Of a DNA stretch of 64,000 bases, positions 17,668 to 25,609 are shown piece after piece. A program made the position numbers and the translations under genes. Origin of the DNA: Thalassovita mediterranea (lineage in GTDB: Bacteria > Pseudomonadota > Alphaproteobacteria > Caulobacterales > Hyphomonadaceae); contig CP080408.1 of assembly GCA_019448215.1 (NCBI GenBank), positions 930,001 to 994,000 on the forward strand, read 5' to 3'. Every line of letters starts with the position of its first letter. The stretch's first letter is position 1. A model generated the notes under the pieces. The model ran no database searches. It saw only the letters and a list, made by a program, of their open reading frames with translations, and was not told where the DNA came from.

Positions 17668-17988
17668 CTAACTCGCTGCCGAGAGGCGCATCAGAACCAG
17701 CCCCGACAGGATCAGGACTGCTGCGGCGATGCGCATGGGGCTGATGCTTTCGCCCAGAAAGACGATGCCAAGGACAAAGGCGCCGACCGCGCCAATACCG
17801 GTCCAGACCGTATAGGCTGTGCCCAGCGGCAGGACGCGCATCGACCATGACAGCAGCGCAAAGCTGCCAATCATCGCCGTCAGGGTAATGACGCTCGGCC
17901 AGAGCCGGGTGAAACCGGCTGACTGTTTCATGAAATAGGCCCAGACAACCTCAAGCAGTCCGGCCACGAAAAGAATGATCCACGCCAT
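17668..17988 (-). CDS. SMR family guanidinium exporter (Gdx/SugE type)
   Basis: A 106-residue, four-helix small multidrug resistance protein. The essential Glu of helix 1 is in '[12 protein letters not shown]'. The segments '[18 protein letters not shown]' and '[10 protein letters not shown]' match the Gdx/SugE subgroup rather than EmrE. Gdx proteins export guanidinium ions in exchange for protons. A hairpin with an ACGG loop lies directly upstream and fits guanidine control. GAGG is seven bases before the ATG. Confidence 0.9.
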   Translation of the reverse strand: MAWIILFVAGLLEVVWAYFMKQSAGFTRLWPSVITLTAMIGSFALLSWSMRVLPLGTAYTVWTGIGAVGAFVLGIVFLGESISPMRIAAAVLILSGLVLMRLSAAS

Positions 17989-18002
17989 CGCATGACCTCA
18001 TC

Positions 18003-18060
18003 AGAAAAGCGCCGGGCCGTCCCGGACTTTTCTCCCATGAGGGCGAGGACGTGGCCTGCC
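18003..18060 (-). promoter_or_regulatory. Candidate guanidine-II (mini-ykkC) riboswitch leader
   Basis: On the minus strand, AGAAAAG pairs with CTTTTCT and, inside it, CCGGG pairs with CCCGG closing an ACGG tetraloop (18003-18033). Guanidine-II riboswitches are two hairpins with ACGR loops, set close together upstream of SugE/Gdx genes. A second weaker hairpin lies eight bases further upstream (18042-18060: GGCAGG with CCTcGCC, loop ccACGT), but its loop reads ACGT, not ACGR. The good hairpin ends three bases before the GAGG ribosome site. The call is a motif-based inference. Confidence 0.5.
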
Positions 18061-18080
18061 TTTTCTTACACTGACGCCCG

Positions 18081-18104
18081 TATGGTGAGCGAAGTCGAAC
18101 CATA
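18081..18104. repeat. REP-like palindrome related to the 4.5-kb repeat
   Basis: TATGGT and ACCATA enclose GAGCGAAGTCGA. The inner GAGC..GTCGAA matches the core of the repeats at 4517-4589 (GAGCCTGTCGAA) with a few changes. It lies between accA and the gdx leader. Confidence 0.55.
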
Positions 18105-18132
18105 AGGGCTTAAGGACGCTTACCTCTGAAGC

Positions 18133-19095
18133 CTAGTTCAGACCCTCGCGCCCAATCGCATAGAAGCGCTCGCGGCGCTGGCGCTTCAATTCGGCTGGGG
18201 ACAGGCCTTCAAGTTCGCTGAGCGCCTTCTCGATGGCCTTGCCCGCCTGGCTGACGGCGCGCTGCGGGTCGCGATGGGCACCGCCAATCGGCTCCTTCAC
18301 GACATCGTCGATGACTTTCAGCTTCAGAAGGTCTTCGGAGGTGATCTTCATCGCTTCGGCCGCATCGCGCGCCTTGGCGGAGTCGCGGTAAAGGATCGAG
18401 GCGCAGCCTTCTGGCGAGATCACAGAATAGATGGAGTGCTCCATCATCAGGACGCGATTGGCCGCTGCGATGGCAATCGCGCCGCCGGAGCCGCCTTCAC
18501 CAATGATCAGCGACACCATCGGCACGGTCAACGTCAGGCAACGCTCGGTCGAACGTGCAATCGCTTCAGCCTGTCCGCGCTCCTCGCCGGCCTTGCCCGG
18601 GAATGCGCCAGCCGTATCCACGAAGGACAGGACAGGCAGGTTGAACTTGTCGGCCAGATCCATCAGGCGTACGGCCTTACGGTAGCCTTCAGGGTGCGCC
18701 ATGCCGAAATTGTGGCGCAGGCGGCTTTCGGTGTTGCGGCCTTTCTCATGGCCCATGACCACGACGCTCTGGCCCCGGAAGGTCGCAAGGCCGCCAATCA
18801 CTGCTTCGTCATTGCCGAACACGCGGTCGCCGGCCAGTTCCTGGAAGTCTTCGAAAAGCTGCTCGATATAGTCGCTGAAATGCGGGCGTTCCGGATGGCG
18901 GGCAACCTGCGTCTTGCGCCACGGCGTCAGCGAGGAATACGTGTCCTTCAGCTGCTTGGCAGCCTTGTCCTTGAGCTTCTTCAGCTCGTCGGAAATCGAC
19001 GGGCCTTCACCCTGCTGGGACACCGCTTCCAGCTCGGCAATCTTTGTCTCGAGCTCTGCGATCGGCTTTTCAAAATCGAGATAGGTCGTTGGCAT
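18133..19095 (-). CDS. accA: Acetyl-CoA carboxylase carboxyltransferase subunit alpha
   Basis: A 320-residue AccA. The N-terminal helical region ('YLDFEKPIAELETKI') is followed by the crotonase-like carboxyltransferase domain with 'GDRVFGNDEAVIGGLA', 'GYRKAVRLM' and 'IGEGGSGGAIAIAAANRVLMM' segments. With AccD it transfers the carboxyl group from biotin to acetyl-CoA to give malonyl-CoA, the first step of fatty-acid synthesis. Length and motifs are normal. Confidence 0.96.
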   Translation of the reverse strand: MPTTYLDFEKPIAELETKIAELEAVSQQGEGPSISDELKKLKDKAAKQLKDTYSSLTPWRKTQVARHPERPHFSDYIEQLFEDFQELAGDRVFGNDEAVIGGLATFRGQSVVVMGHEKGRNTESRLRHNFGMAHPEGYRKAVRLMDLADKFNLPVLSFVDTAGAFPGKAGEERGQAEAIARSTERCLTLTVPMVSLIIGEGGSGGAIAIAAANRVLMMEHSIYSVISPEGCASILYRDSAKARDAAEAMKITSEDLLKLKVIDDVVKEPIGGAHRDPQRAVSQAGKAIEKALSELEGLSPAELKRQRRERFYAIGREGLN

Positions 19096-19128
19096 AATGA
19101 TGAACCTAGTGCTGCTTTTGGGCGATTC

Positions 19129-19677
19129 CTAGGCGCTCTGCCCGCCCTTGGCACGCTCAAAATACATCACATCCTCTTCGTTGAAGCGCACCGTGCCGTG
19201 CTGGACGTAGCCAATCTTCTCCGCAATCCGGATCGAAGGCGCGTTTTCAGCGTCGATGATGCAGCAACATTTTTCGTGTTCGGTCTCGTTGTCCAGCCAG
19301 TCGTGAATGGCTTTAACGGCCTCGCTCGCATAGCCCTGCCCGAACCTGTCGGGAGAGATCACCCAGCCGCATTCCGGCACGCCCCAGAAGCCCGGCTCGG
19401 TGTCGCGGTGAAAATCGGCAAAGCCAACCTCGCCGACAAACGCTCCGCCCTTGCGCTCCTCGACCAGCCAGTAGCCATAACCCAGGACCTCCCAGAGCCC
19501 GCGATTGCGCAGGACATTCCTGTTCCAGACGTCATGTGGGGAGCGGGCCGTACCGCCAATAAAACGGATCGTTTCGGGATGGCTCCAATGGGCGGCAAGC
19601 GCGTCGAAATCGGACGCTTCATGCGCGCGCAATTTCAGCCGCTCGGTCAGGATGACCGGCACGGGCCGCCCGCTCAT
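19129..19677 (-). CDS. GNAT family N-acetyltransferase (RimJ/RimL-like)
   Basis: A 182-residue acetyltransferase. 'LTERLKLRAHEASDFDAL' is the typical start of RimJ/RimL-type members. The acetyl-CoA loop is in 'PDRFGQGYASEAVKAI', and 'NAPSIRIAEKIGY' is the conserved C-terminal segment. The acceptor is not known. Its ATG overlaps the stop of the NTF2-like gene (ATGA), so the two are co-translated. Confidence 0.85.
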   Translation of the reverse strand: MSGRPVPVILTERLKLRAHEASDFDALAAHWSHPETIRFIGGTARSPHDVWNRNVLRNRGLWEVLGYGYWLVEERKGGAFVGEVGFADFHRDTEPGFWGVPECGWVISPDRFGQGYASEAVKAIHDWLDNETEHEKCCCIIDAENAPSIRIAEKIGYVQHGTVRFNEEDVMYFERAKGGQSA

Positions 19678-20093
19678 GCGCGTTTCGCCTTCATGCTTTC
19701 CAGCATGGCCTTCATCGACGCATGTACCGTCTCGATGGCCTTAAGTGGGCGCACCATGACCTTGAAGTCAGTGATGAGGCCCGCATCATCCCATTCGATC
19801 ATGTCGATCCCATTGACGTGAACGCCGTCCATCTCGGTCTCGAACTCCAGCACGGCCTTATCGCCGCAATCGAAGATGCGGACATAGCGAAAGCTGTCAT
19901 TGCCGAGCGTTTCACCTGCCGCGCCAAGATACATCATTGTGATCGGCTTGCCGCGCTGGGGCGTGTGGACGATCGGGCTCTGGAACACGACATCGTCATG
20001 CAGGATCGCATCGAGCGCAGCGGCGTCATGGTCGCCGTGAAAATAGTCCATCCAGCGCTGCAGATTGTCTGAATACCCTGTCGTCGCCGCCAT
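19674..20093 (-). CDS. NTF2-like/SnoaL-like fold protein
   Basis: A 139-residue cone-shaped NTF2-like protein. 'YFHGDHDAAALDAILHDDVVF' is the typical N-terminal helix with the Asp-containing pocket, and 'GVHVNGIDMIEWDDAGLITDF' is the usual beta-sheet core. Such proteins may be isomerases, hydratases or ligand binders. It is coupled to the downstream acetyltransferase gene by a four-base overlap. The substrate is unknown. Confidence 0.75.
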   Translation of the reverse strand: MAATTGYSDNLQRWMDYFHGDHDAAALDAILHDDVVFQSPIVHTPQRGKPITMMYLGAAGETLGNDSFRYVRIFDCGDKAVLEFETEMDGVHVNGIDMIEWDDAGLITDFKVMVRPLKAIETVHASMKAMLESMKAKRA

Positions 20094-20117
20094 GCGCGTC
20101 CCCTCATCTCTTTGTGT

Positions 20118-20555
20118 CTATTGGACCCCGACCGGTCGCCCAATCAGGAATTCCGAATAGTCGTCGAAACAATAGCCCCGGCGCAAGACCCAGCTTGAGG
20201 GAACGCCCGGATCGACAAAGATCATCTGGATACGCCCCCAGGTCTGGCGCGGCGTATTCGTCTCAGGATCGGTAATCGCAAAGTCGCAGGCAGGCGCACC
20301 CGACCCGTCCGGCTCAACCCAGAGGCCATAGAAGACGCCGCGATTGGTCCGGTTTCCAGCCAGCTGCGGGATGAAAGCCACCCCGCGCTGCTCGCTATTG
20401 GCGATCGGGAAGGTCAGCACCGCTTCACCGCGCGCGGTCTCATGGTCATAGACCACCGTCCCGATCTCGGTCTGCCAGACCTCGCGCTGCTGCGCGTCGG
20501 CAACCCCGCTGCCCAAGAAAAGCGCCGCCAGAACGGCCACCACGGAGAATTTCAT
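20118..20555 (-). CDS. Secreted protein of unknown function
   Basis: A 145-residue protein with a clear signal peptide ('MKFSVVAVLAALFLGSGVADAQ'-type, cleavage after ADA near residue 21). The mature part has two cysteines, in 'APACDFA' and 'RGYCFDD', that could form a disulfide, and 'RIQMIFVDPGVPSSWVLRRG'-like strands. I do not recognise the family. It is the first of a run of envelope protein genes on this strand. Confidence 0.7.
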   Translation of the reverse strand: MKFSVVAVLAALFLGSGVADAQQREVWQTEIGTVVYDHETARGEAVLTFPIANSEQRGVAFIPQLAGNRTNRGVFYGLWVEPDGSGAPACDFAITDPETNTPRQTWGRIQMIFVDPGVPSSWVLRRGYCFDDYSEFLIGRPVGVQ

Positions 20556-20591
20556 GCTCTGCTCCCGGGCAGCCAGTCGCTCGCGCTGCCT

Positions 20592-21155
20592 CTACTCATT
20601 CAGACAATAGGTGACCGGATAGACGACATTGACCAGCCGCACTGAGCGACCGCCCTCGCGCGGCGGGTCAAAGCGAAGGCCCGTCGCAGCCTGATACGTT
20701 GGCGCGTTAAACTGGGGCGCAGAGCACGCTGTCAGAATGTTCTGCGGCGTCCCCGCCGGGCTCACATCCATCAGGATCTCGCAGCGCCCTTCCTGGCCGG
20801 CATTACGCGCGCTGACCGGATAGACCGGCTGCGGCGGCGTGATCGGCTGGACACCCGTGCCCACGACAGCATCCGGCTCAGACACGCCGCCAAGAAGCTC
20901 ATCGCCGCCACCGCCCGAACTCATGGTTGGCACCTGCGAAAGCCGCGCCTGCCAGCCATCGGGATATCGCAACTCCACAACTGGCGCCCCCGCATGACCG
21001 CAAGCCGCGATCTGCCCGGGTTGGACGCCCATAGCCTCCCCGACAGGCGCATTCACGCCGCGCTGGTCGATTGGCGCAGGCGGATAGGGGTCAACCGCGC
21101 AGGCAGACAACCCCGCAAGCATGAGGGCACCCGGCAGGGCATGTGAAAGTCTCAT
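20592..21155 (-). CDS. Lipoprotein with TonB C-terminal-like domain
   Basis: A 187-residue lipoprotein (lipobox LSAC, Cys19). A proline- and glycine-rich middle leads to a C-terminal domain beginning 'PQPVYPVSARNAGQEGRCEI', which resembles the TonB C-terminal fold ('YP..A...G..G...' pattern with 'RFDPP'). It has no N-terminal transmembrane anchor or long periplasmic spanner, so it is not a normal TonB. The next gene encodes a relative with the same C-terminal pattern. The role is unknown. Confidence 0.7.
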   Translation of the reverse strand: MRLSHALPGALMLAGLSACAVDPYPPAPIDQRGVNAPVGEAMGVQPGQIAACGHAGAPVVELRYPDGWQARLSQVPTMSSGGGGDELLGGVSEPDAVVGTGVQPITPPQPVYPVSARNAGQEGRCEILMDVSPAGTPQNILTACSAPQFNAPTYQAATGLRFDPPREGGRSVRLVNVVYPVTYCLNE

Positions 21156-21249
21156 CGATTTGGTCTTTCAGAGTTGGAGGCCAGAGTTGCAGAGAAGAAA
21201 AGCGCGCCCGGGCCAGCCCTTTTGGCCACCCCGGACAGGTACAACGCGC

Positions 21250-21798
21250 CTAGCCGTCTGCCGGCCCCTCCAGGCAGTAATTCATCGGCAGCAGGATATC
21301 CGCCGTCTCCGCACTCGCCTCACCATCTGCAGGCTCGAACTCAAGCGCCTCGAGCACTTCGGTCGCCGAAGCTGCAAATTGCGGCAGCGTGCAGCTTGCG
21401 AGCACGTCTTCGGTCTCGCCGGCGGCGTTCACGCTGAAAATCGTCTGGCAGCTGCCCTCAACCCCAAGCGCATTGAACAGTGGCGGGTATTCCGGCGCGA
21501 GCGGACCGGTCGGCACCGGCATGACGACATCGCCGCCAACCGGATTGGCGCTCGCCGCGCGCTCTTCCCAGCCTTCAGGCATCAGCATCTGGACACTGGA
21601 GGTGCCGCCGCAGACCTCGATGTCACGATGCGGGGCGAGGACTTCCAGCTGCTCACTCGTCAACGGTTCAAGCAGGCGCTCATTCAGCGCGTCGACCGTT
21701 TCCGGGTTGAAACCATGATAGTCCATCTGCGCAGCGGCAGTGCCTGAAAGCGCGGCTGAAGCGGCTGTAAATGCGAGGATTTTTGTAAGTTTGGTCAA
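21250..21798 (-). CDS. Secreted protein with TonB C-terminal-like domain, paralogue of its neighbour
   Basis: About 182 residues, starting at TTG with AAGGAG upstream, then a signal peptide ending near 'GTAAAQ'. The C-terminal half ('EYPPLFNALGVEGSCQTIF', then 'LASCTLPQF' and 'ALEFEPA') lines up with the neighbouring lipoprotein ('VYPVSARNAGQEGRCEI', 'LTACSAPQF', 'GLRFDPP'). Both share a pair of Cys and a C-terminal Cys ('NYCLE', 'TYCLN'). It looks like a tandem duplication with one copy lipidated and one secreted. Confidence 0.7.
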   Translation of the reverse strand: MTKLTKILAFTAASAALSGTAAAQMDYHGFNPETVDALNERLLEPLTSEQLEVLAPHRDIEVCGGTSSVQMLMPEGWEERAASANPVGGDVVMPVPTGPLAPEYPPLFNALGVEGSCQTIFSVNAAGETEDVLASCTLPQFAASATEVLEALEFEPADGEASAETADILLPMNYCLEGPADG

Positions 21799-21838
21799 AG
21801 GGTGGTCTCCTTGATTGCTCTTGGATACACCCCCCAAC

Positions 21839-22897
21839 CTAGTCCGCCGCGTAGGCTTTGGCCAATTCCGGGTCCTTTTCCGACACCAGATCAGCCAGAT
21901 CAGAGATGACCTTGGCCTGTTTCCAGGTCGCGTCATCCTGCATCTTGCCGTCCAGCATCGCGACGCCTGTGCCGTCCGGCATCGCCTCGAGAATCCGGCG
22001 CGCAAACTTCACTTCATCGGGTGCCGGGCTGAAGACGCGCTTGGCGATTTCGATCTGGCTCGGATGCAGGCTCCACGTGCCCGAACAGCCGAGCAGGAAG
22101 GCATTGCGGAATTGCTGCTCACACGCCTCGCTATCGGCGATGTCACCGAATGGACCGTAGAACGCATTGATCCCGGCCATGCGGCAGGCATCGACCATGC
22201 GCGCAATCGTATAGTGCCACGGGTCCTGCTGCGCGCTTTCACGCTTGGAGCCGTCCTCATTCGGATCATCCACGACGCGGTAATAAGGGTGACCACCGCC
22301 GACGCGGGTCGTCTTCATCTTGCGGTCTGCGGCAAGGTCCGCTGGCCCAAGCGAAATGCCCTGCATGCGCGGAGACGCAAGCGCGATCTCCTCGACCAGC
22401 GCCATGCCCTGCGCGGTCTCGAGGATCGCATGGAACAGGATAGGCCGCTTCAGCCCTGCCTTGGCTTCCAGCTGCGCCACATACTGGTCGGCGAAATGGA
22501 TATCCCATGGCCCTTCGACCTTGGGCAGCATGATGACATCGAGCTGCTCACCGGCCTCAAGCACGAGGCGCGAAACGTCTTCCTGAAACCATGGCGAGTT
22601 CAGCGGATTGACCCGGCTCCAGAAGCCTGTGCCCTTACCCTGCCAGTCGACCATCTTGCCCATCTCGATGGCGCCGTCGCGGGCGGCATCCTTGGCATCG
22701 GCCGGAATGGCGTCCTCAAGATTGGCCAGAACCACATCAGCCTGATCGGCCATTTGCGGCACCTTGGCGCGCACCTTTTCAAGGTGCGGCGGGACGAAAT
22801 GGATCATCCGCTCCAGACGGACCGGAAGCTCCCGCATCGGGTCCGGCGCGCCGATCGCGAGCGGCTTGAAAAAGTTTCGCGGTGTTTTCTGGCTCAT
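21839..22897 (-). CDS. CoA ester lyase of the HpcH/HpaI family (malyl-CoA lyase-like)
   Basis: A 352-residue TIM-barrel enzyme. The start '[11 protein letters not shown]' and '[20 protein letters not shown]' and the metal-binding acidic residues in 'LEDAIP' and 'LETAQGM' match malyl-CoA/beta-methylmalyl-CoA lyases. Such enzymes split malyl-CoA to glyoxylate and acetyl-CoA or run in reverse. The ATG used has AGGAGG six bases upstream; two nearer in-frame ATGs are too close to it. No other genes of the ethylmalonyl-CoA pathway are nearby, so the exact substrate is open. Confidence 0.85.
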   Translation of the reverse strand: MSQKTPRNFFKPLAIGAPDPMRELPVRLERMIHFVPPHLEKVRAKVPQMADQADVVLANLEDAIPADAKDAARDGAIEMGKMVDWQGKGTGFWSRVNPLNSPWFQEDVSRLVLEAGEQLDVIMLPKVEGPWDIHFADQYVAQLEAKAGLKRPILFHAILETAQGMALVEEIALASPRMQGISLGPADLAADRKMKTTRVGGGHPYYRVVDDPNEDGSKRESAQQDPWHYTIARMVDACRMAGINAFYGPFGDIADSEACEQQFRNAFLLGCSGTWSLHPSQIEIAKRVFSPAPDEVKFARRILEAMPDGTGVAMLDGKMQDDATWKQAKVISDLADLVSEKDPELAKAYAAD

Positions 22898-22984
22898 CCT
22901 CATCCTCCTGTTGCGGCGCAACATATCCCTCGCTGCCGGTGCGTCAATTCAGTCCGGCAAAATGCTTTGGTTCTGCAGCGCTTT

Positions 22985-23506
22985 TCAGTCTGGTTTGGCC
23001 ATACGAACGAAGGCATAGGCGTTGCGCCTGAACGACGCTTCACCGCTATCCAGCGCGACCATCTTCTTCATCTCGAAGACTTTCGGCGAGAGCGTATACG
23101 TGACCTCGCACTGGGCCGGGCGCCCGTCATCCTCGCAGTCTGACGCGGTCACAATCGTGACCTCATCACCGGTCTTCGTCCGCGACATCACCGTTTCGCT
23201 GTTCAGTGTGCGTCCTTCATCGGATGCGATCAGCATGGACCTGTCATAGGCCGAAGGCTCATCTGGATATTTCAGCTCCAGCCGAATTCCCTCGTCCAGC
23301 TGGTCAGCCTCCAGCGTTGCCGGAATACTCACATCCTCGTGCGGCGAGCTGTAATCACGATAGGTGAGACTGCCCGTCCAGCTGCCTTCAAGCAAGGCAA
23401 GGTCGCCCGGCTGCACTGCTGGCAGCTCAGGCGCTTCCTCGCGCCAAGGCATCTGCGTGCAGGCCGCAAGCGCGCCTGCGGCCACCAAGCCGATAATCGT
23501 CCGCAT
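22985..23506 (-). CDS. Lipoprotein of unknown family, first of a tandem paralogous pair
   Basis: A 173-residue lipoprotein (lipobox LAAC, Cys16). The mature part is beta-rich: 'EGSWTGSLTYRDY', 'LRLELKYPDE'-like, 'MSRTKTGDEVTIVTASDCED', 'CEVTYTLSPKVFEMKKMV'. It aligns along its whole length with the next gene product, including two cysteines. I do not recognise a named domain. Both probably sit on the inner face of the outer membrane. Confidence 0.7.
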   Translation of the reverse strand: MRTIIGLVAAGALAACTQMPWREEAPELPAVQPGDLALLEGSWTGSLTYRDYSSPHEDVSIPATLEADQLDEGIRLELKYPDEPSAYDRSMLIASDEGRTLNSETVMSRTKTGDEVTIVTASDCEDDGRPAQCEVTYTLSPKVFEMKKMVALDSGEASFRRNAYAFVRMAKPD

Positions 23507-23562
23507 TCATTCCCCCAATTCGGTATCGTGTGCGCGGGGCGCGTGTGCCCGCATGGAAAAGC

Positions 23563-24138
23563 CTAGCCAGCCGCATCCCGCTGAAAGCTGTACTGGTGGC
23601 CAAAGCGCTGTTCTTCCTCACCGGCCAGTCGATAGGCCTTGGCAATGGAAAACTCGGTTTCGGAAATGTCGTAGAGGTATTCGCAGGTCGCAATATAGCG
23701 CCCCTCGATACATTCCTGACGGGTCAGCAGGGTCAGCATGTCGCCAGTCTGCTCACGCCGCAGCACCATCTCATCATTGATCCAGTCGCCGTCCTCGGAG
23801 ATCTCCAGAGGCGCGCTGCCATCGCCCTGCGGCGAACCGGGGAAGGAAAAGTCCAGCGTCAGCGTCTGCCCCTCGCGGCTGACCTCAAGCTCTACATCGG
23901 CGGTGCCCTGCCCGCTTTCAGCGTTCGGGTCGGCATAGACGAGATTACCCGTCCAGCCATCGCCCAGTATCGGCTCGAAATCCTCAATGGAGACGCTGGC
24001 CGTCTGCCCCGGTGCGTCGACGCGCGCAGGGCTTTCCTCTGGTGCAGGTGGCGCAGGAGGCGGCGGTGTTTCACCCGCATCATTGCCGCATCCCGCCACG
24101 ACAAAGGCGAGGCCTAAAAGGATGGAAGGAAATCTCAT
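23563..24138 (-). CDS. Lipoprotein of unknown family, second of a tandem paralogous pair
   Basis: A 191-residue lipoprotein (lipobox VAGC, Cys17) with a proline-rich stretch after the anchor ('ETPPPPAPPAPEESPA'). The C-terminal domain mirrors its neighbour: 'GDGWTGNLVYADP', 'LTLDFSFPG', 'LRREQTGDMLTLLTRQEC', 'CEYLYDISETEFSIAKAY'. The ATG chosen gives a compact signal; an upstream in-frame start would spoil it. It is divergent from the polysaccharide deacetylase gene. Confidence 0.7.
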   Translation of the reverse strand: MRFPSILLGLAFVVAGCGNDAGETPPPPAPPAPEESPARVDAPGQTASVSIEDFEPILGDGWTGNLVYADPNAESGQGTADVELEVSREGQTLTLDFSFPGSPQGDGSAPLEISEDGDWINDEMVLRREQTGDMLTLLTRQECIEGRYIATCEYLYDISETEFSIAKAYRLAGEEEQRFGHQYSFQRDAAG

Positions 24139-24277
24139 GGGGCCTGTCCTCATATCTGTCTGGCGACAATGCACCCGTCGCCGGGCACGAGGTCAATGGC
24201 ATTTGACTGAATCCTGCGAACGCCGTCCAATCGGTCAGGTAACTTCGCCCTTTTGATTCCGGCACTTAAAGGAAACC

Positions 24278-25240
24278 ATGATGCTCCGTTACATCTGGCT
24301 CGCCGCCGCACTTGCCTGTCTCGCCGGCGCGCCGATCACCGCGCAGGAAGCTGCGCCCTCTTTGCCGGATACAGAGCGGCGCATTGCCATCACCATAGAC
24401 GATGCGCCGCTTGGACCGGGTGCGAAGGGCGACTGGGACAGGGCCGCCTCATTGATTGAAGGCCTGAACACCGCTGGCGTGCAGGCCGTCTTCTTCGTCA
24501 CCACTGATGGGTTCGAAGAGCTTGAAGACGGCAAGGCGCGCGTCGAGCGCTATGCGGATGCTGGCCACCTCATCGCCAATCACACACACTCCCACCCGTG
24601 GCTATATCAGGTGGAGGCGGATGCCTTCCTGTCTGACATCGACCGCGCCGAAGCCCACCTTGAAGGGCTGGAAAGCCGACGTCCGTGGTTTCGCTATCCA
24701 TTCCTGGATCAGGGACGACGCGACACCGAAAAGCGCCAGTCTGTCTGGGATGGCCTCGACGCGCGCGGGCTGGGCGACGGTTACGTCACGGTCGACACCT
24801 ATGACTGGCACCTCGACCGCCAGTGGCAGAAGGCCATCGCAGAAGGCACCATCGTCGATGAGGCTGTTCTTTCAGCGGTCTACGCTGCGATGATTGTCGA
24901 CGCCGCAGAGCACGCCGCTTCACTGGCGGAGACCTGGCTCGATAGCCAGCCGGTACATACGCTTCTGCTGCATGAGAATGACACCGCCGCGAGCTTCCTG
25001 CCCGCCGCCATTGAGGGCTTACGCGGCGCAGGCTGGACGATTGTAACGCCGGATGAAGCCTATGCCCATCCCCTGTCCCGGCCTGCGGTCACTACCGGAT
25101 TTACGGGCATGGGCCGCGTCGCCGCCCTTGCATGGGAGAAGGGCGCGCGCGGTGCAGACACGTTCGACCACTGGTCGGCGTCCGAAACAGGCATTGAAGA
25201 AAGACTGGCGAGCGAGGGCGTGTTCACAGCGGCCGACTAG
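24278..25240 (+). CDS. Secreted polysaccharide deacetylase (NodB-like)
   Basis: A 320-residue protein with a signal peptide ending near 'ITAQE'. The NodB domain motif 1 is 'AITIDDAP' (Asp-Asp), motif 2 is the metal site 'NHTHSHPW', and motif 3 is 'RYPFLDQG'. It should remove N- or O-acetyl groups from envelope or extracellular polysaccharide. The C-terminal 60 residues are poorly conserved. Two consecutive ATG codons make the exact start uncertain by one residue. Confidence 0.85.
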   Translation: MMLRYIWLAAALACLAGAPITAQEAAPSLPDTERRIAITIDDAPLGPGAKGDWDRAASLIEGLNTAGVQAVFFVTTDGFEELEDGKARVERYADAGHLIANHTHSHPWLYQVEADAFLSDIDRAEAHLEGLESRRPWFRYPFLDQGRRDTEKRQSVWDGLDARGLGDGYVTVDTYDWHLDRQWQKAIAEGTIVDEAVLSAVYAAMIVDAAEHAASLAETWLDSQPVHTLLLHENDTAASFLPAAIEGLRGAGWTIVTPDEAYAHPLSRPAVTTGFTGMGRVAALAWEKGARGADTFDHWSASETGIEERLASEGVFTAAD

Positions 25241-25268
25241 CGACGCGCTGTAACTCGCCCACCTGATC

Positions 25269-25502
25269 CTAGCTGCGGCGCAGGTCGATCGTCTCAGCCT
25301 GGCGCTCGTATTTCAGAGCGCTGCGGAAGAACAGGCTGCTCAGATAGAGCGCGCCAATAGCCGTGATCGCCTCGACACCCCAGAAGATCGCGCCGGTAAT
25401 GTGAAGCGCAAACAGGATCAGTGCGGCGAGGCCCATCAGGAAGGCCGCAGAGATTTCGAACATGAAAAGGCCGGCAACAGCGGCGCGGAAGAATGCAGCC
25501 AT
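25269..25502 (-). CDS. Small two-helix membrane protein
   Basis: A 77-residue protein with two hydrophobic segments (about 10-33 and 37-60) and a charged C-terminus ('SALKYERQAETIDLRRS'). No family recognised. An intrinsic terminator separates it from the upstream yceI-like gene, so it is likely to have its own promoter. Confidence 0.6.
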   Translation of the reverse strand: MAAFFRAAVAGLFMFEISAAFLMGLAALILFALHITGAIFWGVEAITAIGALYLSSLFFRSALKYERQAETIDLRRS

Positions 25503-25531
25503 AGAAGAGCTCCAGACAAAACGAGGCGTCC

Positions 25532-25572
25532 AAAAAAGCTCGGGCGCGCCATCTATAATAGTGGCGCGCCCG
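25532..25572 (-). terminator. Rho-independent terminator of the YceI-like gene
   Basis: On the minus strand CGGGCGCGCCA pairs perfectly with TGGCGCGCCCG around a ten-base AT-rich loop, followed by AGC and a run of six T. It lies 37 bases past the stop codon. Confidence 0.92.
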
Positions 25573-25609
25573 GCATTGTGGAAGTTACTGTCTGGAAATT
25601 TAATGCAGC

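Noticed and set aside
18274-19821. A 515-codon plus-strand frame opposite accA and its neighbours
   Set aside because: It is fully antisense to three well-supported genes, has no recognisable domain and an Arg/His/Gln-rich composition typical of mirror frames in GC-rich DNA.
19129-20093. GNAT/NTF2-like pair as a GNAT-type toxin-antitoxin system
   Set aside because: The GNAT resembles RimJ/RimL enzymes, and the partner is an NTF2-fold protein, not a ribbon-helix-helix antitoxin.
21815-23143. A 442-codon plus-strand frame opposite the malyl-CoA-lyase-like gene
   Set aside because: It is a mirror frame of a conserved enzyme and its neighbours; no domain and no ribosome site.
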